From assembly GCF_900091435.1 (NCBI RefSeq), contig NZ_FMCS01000013.1:62001-126000 (forward strand): a stretch of 64,000 nucleotides of DNA. The letters are read 5' to 3'. The notes beneath the pieces were generated by a model. That model was not told where the DNA came from. It did no database searches and was given only the letters and a program-made list of their open reading frames with translations. Shown piece after piece: positions 52,684 to 61,990 of this stretch. Source of the DNA: Micromonospora chaiyaphumensis (GTDB taxonomy: Bacteria > Actinomycetota > Actinomycetes > Mycobacteriales > Micromonosporaceae). The translations under genes were made by a program, and so were the position numbers. Every line of letters starts with the position of its first letter. Positions within the stretch are counted from its first letter, which is position 1.

Positions 52684-54051
52684 GTGCAGACCTCACGTGC
52701 CCGGCTCCGACGCCCGCTGCTGCTCGCGGCGGGCGCCGGAGCCACCGTGGCGGCCCTCGCCGCCGGGACGGTGACGTCGGCCTTCGCCGCCACCGTCTTC
52801 TCCGACACCTTCTCCGACGGCGACGCCGCCGGCTGGTCCAAGTCCGGCGGGACCTGGGCGGTCGCCGACGGGGCGTTCAGCCAGTCCAGCACCGCCAGCG
52901 AGCTGGCCCGCCAGTTCGCCGGCCAGACCTCCTGGACCGACTACCAGGTGCAGGCCCGGGTACGCCCGACCGGCTTCGGCTCCTCCAGCGCCCTGGTCGG
53001 GCTCGCCGCCCGGGCCAGCAGCAGCACCAAGATGTACCGGCTGGCCCTGCTCGGCTCCGGCCGGGCCGAACTCCAGGCGGTCAACGGCAGCCAGATCACG
53101 TCGCTCGGCTCGGCGACGGTCGGCGCGGCCACCGGCACCTGGTACACCCTGCGGATCGAGGCCAGCGGCAGCACCATCCGCGGCTACGTCAACGGCACCC
53201 AGATCGGTGGCGGCAGCAACAGCCTCGTGGGCGCCGGCCGGATCGGCCTGGTGACCGCGTACGCCGCCGGCAGCTTCGACGACGTCTCCGTCGACTCCTC
53301 GGTCAGCACCCCGACCACGCCGCCGACCAGCACCCCGCCCGGCTCGGCCACCCCGACCCCCACCGGCACCACGCCGCCGCCGGCCTCGTGGCCGACGCCC
53401 ACCGCCAGCGTCAAGGTGGACGCCACCATCCCGGTCTCCGGCACCTTCGACGGCGGGATGCGGCGCTACTACGGCATCGGCGACGGCGGGCAGAGCGAGA
53501 GCCAGGACCCGATGTTCGAGCTGGCCGCCGGAGCCACCCTGCGCAACGTGATCATCGGTGCGCCGGCCGGCGACGGCGTGCACTGCGAGGGCGACTGCAC
53601 GCTGCTCAACGTCTGGTGGGAGGACGTCGGCGAGGACGCGGCCACCTTCCGCGGCGGCACCACCTACACCGTCGACGGCGGCGGCGCCCGGTCGGCCAGC
53701 GACAAGGTGTTCCAGCACAACGGCCCGGGCACCGTCCACATCCGCAACTTCCGGGTGGAGAGCTCCGGCAAGCTCTACCGGGCCTGCGGCAACTGCTCCA
53801 CCTCCTACCAGCGCCACGTGGTCATGGACAACGTCACGGCCACCGGAACGAAGGTGCTGGCCGGCATCAACACCAACTGGGGCGACACCGCCCGGTTCAG
53901 TCGGATCACCATCCTCAACGACCCCAACCGGTCCACCCGGATCTGCGTGAAGTACCAGGGCGTGCCGAAGGGCAGCGAACCGAAGGAGATCGGCGCGGGC
54001 GCCGACGGGGTGAACTGCCTCTACTCCGCATCGGACATCACCTACCGCTAG
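52684..54051 (+). CDS. Secreted pectate lyase (PL3) with N-terminal jelly-roll module
   Basis: 455 aa. Signal peptide (about residues 1-36, after SAFA), a LamG/DUF1080-like jelly roll (about 38-205, DTFSDGDAAGWSKSGG), a T/P-rich linker (about 209-238) and a PL3 pectate lyase domain (about 240-455), with YYGIGDGGQSESQDPMFE, GAPAGDGVHCEGDCTLLNVW, WWEDVGEDA and VKYQG. It cleaves polygalacturonate with calcium. GTG start with AAGGAGG 6 bases upstream. Preceded by a promoter and palindrome. Confidence 0.93.
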   Translation: MQTSRARLRRPLLLAAGAGATVAALAAGTVTSAFAATVFSDTFSDGDAAGWSKSGGTWAVADGAFSQSSTASELARQFAGQTSWTDYQVQARVRPTGFGSSSALVGLAARASSSTKMYRLALLGSGRAELQAVNGSQITSLGSATVGAATGTWYTLRIEASGSTIRGYVNGTQIGGGSNSLVGAGRIGLVTAYAAGSFDDVSVDSSVSTPTTPPTSTPPGSATPTPTGTTPPPASWPTPTASVKVDATIPVSGTFDGGMRRYYGIGDGGQSESQDPMFELAAGATLRNVIIGAPAGDGVHCEGDCTLLNVWWEDVGEDAATFRGGTTYTVDGGGARSASDKVFQHNGPGTVHIRNFRVESSGKLYRACGNCSTSYQRHVVMDNVTATGTKVLAGINTNWGDTARFSRITILNDPNRSTRICVKYQGVPKGSEPKEIGAGADGVNCLYSASDITYR

Positions 54052-54061
54052 GGCGCTCCGG

Positions 54062-54089
54062 CGCGGGCCCCCGGCTCCGGGGGCCCGCG
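54062..54089. terminator. Strong convergent hairpin
   Basis: A perfect 13-bp stem (CGCGGGCCCCCGG and complement) with a minimal loop, between converging genes. Confidence 0.7.
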
Positions 54090-55277
54090 TCAGACCGTCG
54101 GCAGGCCCGAGACGTCCACCGTCTCCGGGTACTTGATGCCCGCGCCGGTGTTCAACACCACCACCCGCTCGCCGGGGCGGATCCAGCCGCCGGCCCGCAG
54201 CTGCCGGGCGGCGGTCAGACAGGCCGCCCCCTCGGGGCAGAGCAGCAGCCCCTCCCGGGCGGCGAAGTCGCGCAGGTCGGCGAGGATCTCCGCGTCGTCA
54301 ACGGCGATCGCGGTGCCGCTGCTCTCGCGCAGCGCGGTCAGGATCAGCTCGTCGCCGAGCGGGGCGGGCACGGTGATGCCGAACGCCACGGTGTGCGCGT
54401 CCTCCCACGGGGTGGCCCGCGGCTCGCCGGCCGCGAACGCCCGAACGATCGGCGCGCAGCCGGTGGACTGCACGGCGACCAGGCGCGGCAGCCGGTCCTC
54501 CACCCAGCCCAGCTCGCGCAGCTCGTGCAGCGCCTTGTGGATGCCGATGAGCCCGACCCCGCCGCCGGTCGGATAGATGATCACGTCGGGCACCTGCCAG
54601 CCGAGCTGCTCGACGATCTCGTACCCCATGGTCTTCTTGCCCTCCAGGCGGTACGGCTCCCGCAGCGTGCCGGCGTCGAAGACCCGCCCGCCCGACTCGG
54701 CGATCAGCCCGGCCACCCACCGGCCGGCGTCGCTGATGAGGCCGTCCACCAGCCGCAGGTCGGCCCCCGCGGCGACGCACTCCCGCCGGCAGATGGTCGG
54801 CGCGGACAGCGGCATGGCGATGGTCGCGCCCATCCCGGCCCGGGCCGCGTACGTCGCCCAGGCCGCACCGGCGTTGCCGTTGGTCGGCATGGCGATCCGC
54901 TCGACACCCAGCTCCCGCGCCCGGCTCACCCCGACCGCCGCGCCCCGGGCCTTGAACGACCCGGTCGGGGTCAGCCCCTCGTCCTTCACGATCAGGTCCG
55001 GGATCCCGATCTCGTGCCCGTACGCCGGCGCGCGCAGCAGCGGCGTCCAGCCCTCGCCCAGCGTGGTCACGAAGCGGGGATCCGCCACCGGCAGCAGCTC
55101 CCGGTAGCGCCACAGGTCGGCGGGGCGGAGCCCGAACTGCTCGGGGGTGACCGCCGCGGCCACCGCGGCCAGGTCGTAGCGGGCCAGCAGCGGCGAGCCG
55201 CACCCGCACAGGTTCTGCAACTTGTCGGCCGGATGCCGCTCGCCGCAGCGCGGGCACTCGAGGTGCGTCAGGTGCAC
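54090..55277 (-). CDS. thrC: Threonine synthase
   Basis: 395 aa fold-type II PLP enzyme converting O-phosphohomoserine to threonine. A zinc-finger-like front (C8, C11, C24, C26), the PLP lysine in GSFKARGA (K109), TNGNAGAAWATYAARAG and the phosphate loop YPTGGGVGLIG are all present. GAGGAG lies 4 bases before the GTG, overlapping the stop region of the upstream LigD-like gene, so the two are co-transcribed. It may be a second, non-operon thrC, since no hom/thrB is nearby. Confidence 0.85.
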   Translation of the reverse strand: MHLTHLECPRCGERHPADKLQNLCGCGSPLLARYDLAAVAAAVTPEQFGLRPADLWRYRELLPVADPRFVTTLGEGWTPLLRAPAYGHEIGIPDLIVKDEGLTPTGSFKARGAAVGVSRARELGVERIAMPTNGNAGAAWATYAARAGMGATIAMPLSAPTICRRECVAAGADLRLVDGLISDAGRWVAGLIAESGGRVFDAGTLREPYRLEGKKTMGYEIVEQLGWQVPDVIIYPTGGGVGLIGIHKALHELRELGWVEDRLPRLVAVQSTGCAPIVRAFAAGEPRATPWEDAHTVAFGITVPAPLGDELILTALRESSGTAIAVDDAEILADLRDFAAREGLLLCPEGAACLTAARQLRAGGWIRPGERVVVLNTGAGIKYPETVDVSGLPTV

Positions 55278-55285
55278 GGTGCTCC

Positions 55286-56320
55286 TCAGCTCGGGTCGAG
55301 GCTCAGCCAGTGCCGGCTGCGCCGACCCGGCTCGTAGGGGGAGTCCAGGCGCTTGGCCACCACCCCCGGGAGCCCCTGTTCGCGGGCGGTCCGCAGGGCG
55401 TCCGCGCCGACCCCCGGGAACCACGGCGGAGTCTGCCAGTGCGGGCCGGTCAGCGCCAGACCGTCGAGCAGCTCCCGGCGCTGCGCGTACGGCACGTCGA
55501 GGCTGGTCACCCCCTCCAGCCAGAGCAGGTCGACGGCGAGGAACTGGCCGTCCCGCTTCGTCGGCGGCTTGACCCGCCCGCCCGGGTCGATCCGCACCAG
55601 CACGCCGTCCAGCACCGTCTCGACCGGCGCCAGTTCCTCGGCCATCGCCCGCAGCCACGGGTACGCCCCGCTGATGTCCTCGTCCGAGGCGTCGAGCAGC
55701 CGCAGCCGGCCGCCGGAGACGTACGCCATGGCCCGCACCCCGTCCCAGCGCAGCTCGTACCCCCAGGCGGCCGCGTCCTTCGGCAGCCCCTTGCCGGAGG
55801 TGGTGTGCATCGGGCGGACCAGGTCGGGCATGGGCGTCCAGCCCTCCGGCGCCGGGTCGGTGCGGCGGACCATCCAGTCCCGGCCCCGGCCCCCGGTGGC
55901 GAAGAGCACGTACCGCCCCTTCGTTCGCCGGCCGTCCAGGACCACGATCACCTCGTCGTCGCGCCACTTCTCCAGGCGGTAGGTGCCGGTGTCGTGGACG
56001 GTCATCCGCCCGCCGCCGTACTCGCCGGCCGGGATCTCGCCGTGGAAGGTGAGGTACTCCATCGGGTGGTCCTCGGTGTGCACGGCCAGGTGGTTGCGAC
56101 CCGGGTCGCGGGGCAGCCCGCGCGGGACCGCCCAGGAGGCCAGCACGCCGTCGTGCTCCAGGCGCAGGTCCCAGTGCAGGCTGCGGGCGTGGTGCTGCTG
56201 GATCACGAACCGGGGCTTGCGCCGCGCGGCCCGCTTCCGCTCCGGGGTCTCCTCCGGCACCGGCTCCGGGGTACGCGCCGCGTCCCGTTTCCGCCGGTAC
56301 TCCTCCAGCCGGTCAGCCAC
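55286..56320 (-). CDS. LigD-like phosphoesterase with degenerate ligase domain
   Basis: 344 aa. The N-terminal LigD 3'-phosphoesterase domain (about residues 35-165) is intact: HHARSLHWDLRLEHDG and GEIPAGEYGGG. The following ATP-dependent ligase nucleotidyltransferase domain (about 170-340) is degenerate: motif I Lys is Arg (ELRWDG, R191), motif III Glu is lost (LDGVLV), motif IV EG is PG (PGVVAKR), the motif V Lys is lost (HWLSLDPS), and no OB-fold follows. Ligation is therefore unlikely. No Ku gene is in the window. Start is a GTG. Co-transcribed with threonine synthase. Confidence 0.82.
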   Translation of the reverse strand: MADRLEEYRRKRDAARTPEPVPEETPERKRAARRKPRFVIQQHHARSLHWDLRLEHDGVLASWAVPRGLPRDPGRNHLAVHTEDHPMEYLTFHGEIPAGEYGGGRMTVHDTGTYRLEKWRDDEVIVVLDGRRTKGRYVLFATGGRGRDWMVRRTDPAPEGWTPMPDLVRPMHTTSGKGLPKDAAAWGYELRWDGVRAMAYVSGGRLRLLDASDEDISGAYPWLRAMAEELAPVETVLDGVLVRIDPGGRVKPPTKRDGQFLAVDLLWLEGVTSLDVPYAQRRELLDGLALTGPHWQTPPWFPGVGADALRTAREQGLPGVVAKRLDSPYEPGRRSRHWLSLDPS

Positions 56321-56425
56321 TCCCGCATTCTCCGGCAGGTCCGGCCCGATCGCCCGGTTCCCGCCTCTTCCGTCCCGTTCGGCCGCCGCTCGGCGGGTCG
56401 CCGGCATGGCGGCGGCGATCACGGG

Positions 56426-56431
56426 TAGAAG
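56426..56431 (+). promoter_or_regulatory. -10 box of leaderless promoter (TAGAAG)
   Basis: TAGAAG ends 7 bases before the ATG at 56439, which has no ribosome binding site. Confidence 0.4.
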
Positions 56432-56438
56432 CGTCGGT

Positions 56439-57221
56439 ATGGACCTCGACCAGCCCACCGTCCCCCTGACCGGCGACGTCCGGATGCCACTGCTCGGCTT
56501 CGGCACCTGGCAGGCCACCGGCAACGCCGGGTACGACGCCGTGCTCGCCGCCCTCGACGCCGGCTACCGGCACATCGACACGGCCACGATGTACGGCAAC
56601 GAGAAGGAGGTCGGCCGGGCGATCGCGGAGAGCGGGCTGCGCCGCGAGGACCTCTTCATCACCACGAAGCTGCCGCCGGACCGGGTGGGCCGGGAACGGG
56701 AGACCATCGAGGCGAGCCTGGCCGCCCTGGGCACCGAGTACGTCGACCTGTGGCTGATCCACTGGCCGCCGTCCTCGCCCGCCGACAGCATTCCCGTCTG
56801 GCGCGAGATGCTCGCCGCCCGGGACGAGAACCTGGCCCGGACCGTCGGGGTGAGCAACTACAGCATCAGCCAGATCGACGAGCTCATCCAGGCCACCGAG
56901 GAGACCCCGGCGGTCAACCAGATCCGCTGGAGCCCGTCCCTGTACGACCGGCAGGTGCACGCCGCCCACCGGGACCGCGGGGTGGTGCTGGAGGGCTACA
57001 GCCCCTTCAAGACCAGCGACCTCGCCGACCCGGTGCTGGTCCGGATCGCCCAGGCGCACGACGTCTCGCCGGCCCAGGTGGTGCTGCGCTGGCACATCGA
57101 CCACGAGATCGTGGTCATCCCGAAGTCGGTCACCCCGGACCGGATCCGGGCCAACGCCGACGTGTTCGGCTTCTCGCTCACCGCCGAGGAGATGCGCGAC
57201 ATCGACGCGCTGGGCCACTGA
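56439..57221 (+). CDS. Aldo/keto reductase (AKR5-like)
   Basis: 260 aa. Tetrad D and Y in DTATMYGN, K in TTKLPP, H in IHWPPS, and the NADPH tail PKSVTPDRIRANAD are all present. Close in style to the AKR at 23100, including the catalytic spacing, but clearly separate. Divergent from the LigD-like gene. Probably leaderless. Confidence 0.92.
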   Translation: MDLDQPTVPLTGDVRMPLLGFGTWQATGNAGYDAVLAALDAGYRHIDTATMYGNEKEVGRAIAESGLRREDLFITTKLPPDRVGRERETIEASLAALGTEYVDLWLIHWPPSSPADSIPVWREMLAARDENLARTVGVSNYSISQIDELIQATEETPAVNQIRWSPSLYDRQVHAAHRDRGVVLEGYSPFKTSDLADPVLVRIAQAHDVSPAQVVLRWHIDHEIVVIPKSVTPDRIRANADVFGFSLTAEEMRDIDALGH

Positions 57222-57224
57222 GGC

Positions 57225-57252
57225 GGGGCGCGGCCCGTGCGGACCGCGCCCC
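57225..57252. terminator. Convergent hairpin
   Basis: GGGGCGCGG / CCGCGCCCC, a 9-bp stem with a 10-base loop, between converging genes. Confidence 0.65.
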
Positions 57253-57267
57253 GGGATCAGGTGGGCG

Positions 57268-58407
57268 TCAGGCCCGGGTGCAGGTGCTGCCGTTGAGGGT
57301 GAAGCTGCTGCGCGTGGAGAACCCGCCGCTCAGCGTCGCCTGGTAGCCGAAGCTGGTCGAGGCTCCCGGTGCCAGCGTGCCGTTGTAGCTGAGGTTCCGC
57401 GCGGTCACCGCGGACCCGCTCTGCGTCACGGTGGCGTTCCACGAGCCGGTGATGGTCTGCCCCGAGGGCAGGTTGTAGTTCAAGGTCCAGCCGTTGACGG
57501 TGCTGGAGCCGGTGTTGGTGATCGTCACGTCGGCGGTGAAGCCGTTGTTCCAGACGTTGGTGGCGTACCGCACCGAGCAGGCGGCGTTGCCGGGCGGCGG
57601 GGTGTTCGGCGGCGGGGTGGTGGTCGGCGGCGTGGTCGGCGTGCCGCCGCCCGTGTTGACGCTCTGCGAGAACGAGTTGACCGCCAGGCCGACACCGCCC
57701 TGCCACGGTTCGAAGCCGGCCTGGATGCTGGTCAGGTACCAGTCGCTGGTGATCGCGCCGCGGTTCTTCGTGTCGTTGATGAACGCCATGGCGTCGAAGC
57801 TCAGGCTGGGGATCGCCGACGGCGCCACGTACGAGATGACGTTGTTCGAGCCGTTGCTGCCCCGCCAGACCTCCCAGGTCCGGCCGGCGACGCTCGCGGT
57901 GCCGACCACGGAGCCGATCGGCTGGATGGGCCCCTGCCGGTTGAACCAGATCATGATCTCCATCTGGCTCACCCCGTCCTTCTTCGGCGTGGGGTCGAGC
58001 CAGATGTCGTAGGCGGCGTCGTAGACCGCGCCGCTGACGTAGGTGTAGCTGATGCTGCTGGGCGCGCTGCTGATGTTCTTCACCTGGATCGGCAGGTTGG
58101 TGCCGGGCGAGCAGTTCGTGTAGTGGCAGCCCACGAAGATCGACGGATAGGAGACCGGCGCGCCGCTGGTGTTCCCCACGCCGTCCTGCCGGGTGATGGC
58201 GAAGCCGGTCGAGGTCACGTTGATGCACTGCTGCGCGCTGGTGCCCCAGCGGTTGTTCTGCACGACGTACTTCCCGCCGATGGTGGTCGACCCGTACTGC
58301 TCGCAGATCTGGGTGTCGGCGGACGCGGTGCCGCCGAGCGTGACGGCGACGATCGAGCCGGCGGCCAGCAGGCCGGCCACCGCGAGGGCCCTCAGTGGAC
58401 GCTTCAT
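57268..58407 (-). CDS. Secreted endoglucanase GH12 with CBM2
   Basis: 379 aa. Signal peptide (about residues 1-30, cleavage after ASA). The GH12 domain (about 32-252) has the nucleophile E150 in MEIMIWF and the acid/base E233 in GFEPWQ. A T/P linker (about 255-273) leads to a CBM2 cellulose-binding module (about 275-379, CSVRY...WNNGFTADVTITNTG and a second Cys near the end). It hydrolyses beta-1,4-glucan outside the cell. A CebR-like box lies 31 bases upstream of the ATG. Confidence 0.95.
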   Translation of the reverse strand: MKRPLRALAVAGLLAAGSIVAVTLGGTASADTQICEQYGSTTIGGKYVVQNNRWGTSAQQCINVTSTGFAITRQDGVGNTSGAPVSYPSIFVGCHYTNCSPGTNLPIQVKNISSAPSSISYTYVSGAVYDAAYDIWLDPTPKKDGVSQMEIMIWFNRQGPIQPIGSVVGTASVAGRTWEVWRGSNGSNNVISYVAPSAIPSLSFDAMAFINDTKNRGAITSDWYLTSIQAGFEPWQGGVGLAVNSFSQSVNTGGGTPTTPPTTTPPPNTPPPGNAACSVRYATNVWNNGFTADVTITNTGSSTVNGWTLNYNLPSGQTITGSWNATVTQSGSAVTARNLSYNGTLAPGASTSFGYQATLSGGFSTRSSFTLNGSTCTRA

Positions 58408-58437
58408 GATGCTCCGATTCGTGGGGGTGGGTGGGTC

Positions 58438-58451
58438 CGGGAGCGCTCCCA
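58438..58451. promoter_or_regulatory. CebR/CelR-type operator CGGGAGCGCTCCCA
   Basis: Matches the Streptomyces CebR box TGGGAGCGCTCCCA at 13 of 14 positions and has a perfect 12-base palindromic core. It sits just upstream of the GH12 gene, as cellulase genes repressed by CebR do (relieved by cellobiose). No cebR gene is in the window. Confidence 0.85.
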
Positions 58452-58727
58452 CATCTAGACCAACACATTTACATGTCTGAAACTGTCGCGCAACCGCACC
58501 GACCACATCGATAGTTCCGGCCACGGTGCGTGAACGTCCGGTGGCTGTCTGCGGCGGCGGCCGGCGCCCGGGTCCCCCGGTCGGGGCGGGATTCCCGCCG
58601 GTGGGAGGGCTCCCGGTCGTCGACCGGGCGTCCATGCCAGGGCCGAAGGGCACTTCCACTGGTTGGTTGCGGCGAGTAATGTCTTGCCTCCAACGCGTTC
58701 CGAACCCCTCCGGAGGCGTACCCCACG
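58452..58727 (+). promoter_or_regulatory. Intergenic region, promoter side of FAD monooxygenase
   Basis: Together with 58408-58451 it forms a 320-base gap without a gene. It includes an AT-richer stretch around 58665-58690 (TTGGTTGCGG ... TAATGTCTTG) that may be the promoter for the monooxygenase gene at 58728. Confidence 0.35.
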
Positions 58728-59834
58728 ATGGGTGGTTCCCCCCTGCGCATCCTCGTCGTCGGCGCAGGCATCGCCGGTCTCGCCGTGGCCCGAGCGCTGC
58801 GCCTCGCGGGATTCCGCCCCGACGTGACCGAGAGGCTGCCGCCGACCGAGCGCGCCGACATCGGCCTCTACCTCCCGGGCAACGCGGCCCGCGCGCTGCG
58901 CCGGCTCGACCTCGACGGCCCGGTACGCCCTCTCGGCGAGGTCATCCACCGGCAGCGCTTCCTGGACGCCACCGGCGCGCCGCTCTGCGAGGTCGACCTC
59001 GACGCGCTGTGGGCCGGGGTGGGGGAGTGCCGCGCCCTGCCCCGCGCCGAGCTGCACCGGGTGCTGCTCACCGGTGCCGGCGGCGCCGTCCGGCACGGGG
59101 CCGAGGTCAGCACCGTCGAGCCGCTGCCCGGCGGTGTCGCGGTCGGCTTCACCGACGGCACCAGCGGCGAGTACGACCTGGTCATCGGCGCCGACGGGCC
59201 CCGCTCGGCGGTGCGCACCCTGGCCGCGCTCGGCGGCCCGCCCCGCCCCGCCGGCCAGGTGGTCTACCGCAGCGTGGTGCGCGGCGGCCCCCGGGTGGCC
59301 GACTGGACCGCCCTGCTCGGCCAGCGCGCCGGCTTCCTGGTGGTGCCGCTCGGAGCCGGCCGGCTGCACTGCTACGCCGACGAGGCCGGCACCAGCCTGC
59401 CGGCCGACCCACTCGCCCGGCTGCACGAGCTCTTCGGCGACTACGGCGGCCCGGTGCCCGAGGTGCTCGCCGCCCTGGAGACGGTGGACGTCGAGCTCAC
59501 CACGGAGGTCGAGCTCGGGCGCTGGTTCCACGGCCGGGTGCTGCTCGTCGGTGACGCGGCCCACGCCACCGCGCCGACGCTCTCCCAGGGCGCCGCCATG
59601 GCGCTGGAGGACGCCGTCGTGCTCGCCGAGTCGCTGAAGGCGGCGGGCAGCGTCGAGGCGGCGCTGCTCGCGTACGAGAGCCGCCGCCGCCCGCGTACCC
59701 GCTGGGTGCGGGACCGGACCCGGGACCGCAACCGCACCCGCGACGTGCCGCCGGCGCTGCGCGACCCGTTGCTGCGCGGACGCGGCGGGCGGATCTTCCA
59801 GGAGCACTACCGGCTCCTGACCGGCCCGCTCTGA
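58728..59834 (+). CDS. FAD-dependent monooxygenase (PHBH-type)
   Basis: 368 aa. FAD-binding [15 protein letters not shown] (about residues 10-24), the DG motif [11 protein letters not shown], and the GD motif [19 protein letters not shown] are canonical for aromatic hydroxylases/kynurenine-type enzymes. Substrate unknown. GGAGG is 11 bases before the ATG. Followed by ctaD with a 127-base gap. Confidence 0.9.
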   Translation: MGGSPLRILVVGAGIAGLAVARALRLAGFRPDVTERLPPTERADIGLYLPGNAARALRRLDLDGPVRPLGEVIHRQRFLDATGAPLCEVDLDALWAGVGECRALPRAELHRVLLTGAGGAVRHGAEVSTVEPLPGGVAVGFTDGTSGEYDLVIGADGPRSAVRTLAALGGPPRPAGQVVYRSVVRGGPRVADWTALLGQRAGFLVVPLGAGRLHCYADEAGTSLPADPLARLHELFGDYGGPVPEVLAALETVDVELTTEVELGRWFHGRVLLVGDAAHATAPTLSQGAAMALEDAVVLAESLKAAGSVEAALLAYESRRRPRTRWVRDRTRDRNRTRDVPPALRDPLLRGRGGRIFQEHYRLLTGPL

Positions 59835-59961
59835 GGGGCGGAAGATCGTAGCCGCCCACCCCACGCGGCGGGGCCCACTACCGGGGACTATCCTCCTTGC
59901 GGATGACGGCTGCGCAGATGAACAGCGCGCCAGCGGGACAACCCAGAACCGGAGGCCACTC

Positions 59962-61719
59962 GTGACCACCGTCGCACCCAAGCCGGTCGTGACCCGGCCC
60001 TGGCCGGTCCGCGAGCCGGTCAAGGGGTCGGCCCTCGCGCGGCTGCTGCGCACCACGGACGCGAAGCAGATCGGGATCATGTACATGGTCACCGCGTTCG
60101 CGTTCTTCATGATCGGTGGCCTGATGGCCCTGATCATGCGCGCCGAGCTGGCGCGACCGGGGCTGCAGTTCCTGTCGCCCGAGCAGTACAACCAGCTCTT
60201 CACCATGCACGGCACGATCATGCTGCTGTTCTTCGCGACGCCGATCGTGTTCGCCTTCGCGAACTACGTGGTGCCGCTGCAGATCGGCGCGCCCGACGTG
60301 TCGTTCCCCCGCCTGAACGCCTTCGCCTACTGGCTGTACCTGTTCGGCGGCACCATGGCCACCGCGGGCTTCATCGCCCCGGGCGGCGCGGCCGACTTCG
60401 GCTGGACGGCGTACACGCCGCTGAGCACCGCCGAGCACGCGCCGGGCGTCGGCGCGAACATGTGGGTGGTCGGCCTGGCCATCTCCGGTCTGGGCACCAT
60501 CCTCGGCGCGGTCAACCTGATCACCACGATCCTGACCCTGCGCGCGCCCGGCATGACCATGTTCCGGATGCCGATCTTCACCTGGAACATGCTGGTCACC
60601 AGCCTGCTGGCCATCCTGGTCTTCCCGCTGTTGGCCGCCGCGCTCTTCGCGCTCGCCGCGGACCGCCTGATCGGCGCCCACGTGTACGACCCCGCCACCG
60701 GCGGCCCGATGCTCTGGCAGCACCTGTTCTGGTTCTTCGGGCACCCCGAGGTCTACATCATCGCGCTGCCGTTCTTCGGCATCATCACCGAGATCATCCC
60801 GGTCTTCTCCCGGAAGCCGATCTTCGGTTACAAGGGCCTGGTCGCCGCGACCATCGCCATCGCCGCCCTGTCGATGAGCGTCTGGGCGCACCACATGTTC
60901 GCCACCGGCCAGGTGCTGCTGCCGTTCTTCAGCTTCCTGAGCTACCTGATCGCCGTGCCGACCGGCATGAAGTTCTTCAACTGGATCGGCACCATGTGGC
61001 GGGGCCAGATCACCTTCGAGACGCCGATGCTCTTCGCGGTCGGCTTCCTGGTGACCTTCCTCTTCGGTGGCCTCACCGGTGTGCTGCTGGCCAGCCCGCC
61101 GCTGGACTTCCACCTGCACGACTCGTACTTCGTGGTGGCGCACTTCCACTACGTGCTCTTCGGCACCATCGTGTTCGCCGTGTTCGGCGGCATCTACTTC
61201 TGGTTCCCGAAGATGTTCGGCCGGATGCTCGACGAGCGGCTCGGCAAGATCCACTTCTGGCTGACGATGATCGGCTTCCACACCACCTTCCTGGTGCAGC
61301 ACTGGCTCGGCGCCGAGGGCATGCCCCGCCGGTACGCCGACTACCTGCCCGGTGACGGCTTCACCTTCCTGAACACGCTGTCCACGATCGGCGCGTTCAT
61401 CACCGGCATCTCGACCCTGCCGTTCATCTGGAACTGCTGGAAGTCGTACAAGACCGGTCCGGTGGTCGAGGTCGACGACCCGTGGGGTCACGGCAACTCG
61501 CTCGAGTGGGCCACCAGCTCGCCGCCGCCCCTGCGGAACTTCGACCGGATGCCGCGGATCCGCTCCGAGCGGCCGGCGTTCGACCTCAAGTTCCCGGAGC
61601 TGGCCGCCGGCCAGACCCTGGCCGGCCCGCCCGAGGGTGGCGCCAAGCCGCTCACCAGCGAGTCCGACGGTGGCGCCAGCTACCAGGAGGACACCGAGGG
61701 CCGGCTCGAGAAGAGCTGA
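59962..61719 (+). CDS. ctaD: Cytochrome c oxidase subunit I (aa3-type)
   Basis: 585 aa, twelve membrane spans. Haem and copper ligands are present: [18 protein letters not shown] (His-Tyr crosslink pair), AHHMFATG, and HFHYVLFG. The K-channel region [15 protein letters not shown] is intact. The long hydrophilic C-terminus is typical of actinobacteria. It is the terminal oxidase catalytic subunit in the membrane. The other cta genes are not adjacent, so it is either a separate locus or a paralogue. GTG start with GGAGG 6 bases upstream. Confidence 0.96.
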   Translation: MTTVAPKPVVTRPWPVREPVKGSALARLLRTTDAKQIGIMYMVTAFAFFMIGGLMALIMRAELARPGLQFLSPEQYNQLFTMHGTIMLLFFATPIVFAFANYVVPLQIGAPDVSFPRLNAFAYWLYLFGGTMATAGFIAPGGAADFGWTAYTPLSTAEHAPGVGANMWVVGLAISGLGTILGAVNLITTILTLRAPGMTMFRMPIFTWNMLVTSLLAILVFPLLAAALFALAADRLIGAHVYDPATGGPMLWQHLFWFFGHPEVYIIALPFFGIITEIIPVFSRKPIFGYKGLVAATIAIAALSMSVWAHHMFATGQVLLPFFSFLSYLIAVPTGMKFFNWIGTMWRGQITFETPMLFAVGFLVTFLFGGLTGVLLASPPLDFHLHDSYFVVAHFHYVLFGTIVFAVFGGIYFWFPKMFGRMLDERLGKIHFWLTMIGFHTTFLVQHWLGAEGMPRRYADYLPGDGFTFLNTLSTIGAFITGISTLPFIWNCWKSYKTGPVVEVDDPWGHGNSLEWATSSPPPLRNFDRMPRIRSERPAFDLKFPELAAGQTLAGPPEGGAKPLTSESDGGASYQEDTEGRLEKS

Positions 61720-61738
61720 CCCAGCCCGAACCAACGAC

Positions 61739-61770
61739 GGGCGCCGCACCCCACCCGGGGTGCGGCGCCC
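61739..61770 (+). terminator. Strong terminator after ctaD
   Basis: A perfect 14-bp stem (GGGCGCCGCACCCC and complement) with a 4-base loop. Confidence 0.85.
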
Positions 61771-61826
61771 GCCGCATTTCCCGCAGGCCCCTAGGCCGCG
61801 CCCTCCCCAGGCCCCGCCCCGGTCGC

Positions 61827-61886
61827 GTTGATCAAGAAGTTTGCGTCAGGAACCGCCGCGTTCTTGACGCAAACCTCTTGGTCAAC
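61827..61886. repeat. 60-bp hairpin repeat, copy 1
   Basis: Two 22-base arms (61827-61848 and 61865-61886; left begins GTTGATCAAGAAGTTTGCGT) pair with 2 mismatches across a 16-base loop. The arms match those of copy 2 almost exactly while the loop differs. Located in the gap between ctaD and the convergent MFS gene. Confidence 0.88.
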
Positions 61887-61990
61887 CCATGCGTGAGCTG
61901 TCGAGCACCAGGCCGGGGAGGTGGCGCTCTCCCAGCGCTGCCGAACACCCCCACCTCGCCGAGCTGGCGCACGCCCCCTCGCCCCGCGGC

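Noticed and set aside
59878-61749. 623-codon minus-strand frame opposite ctaD
   Set aside because: Highly charged H/E/D/R composition is the antisense shadow of a membrane protein.
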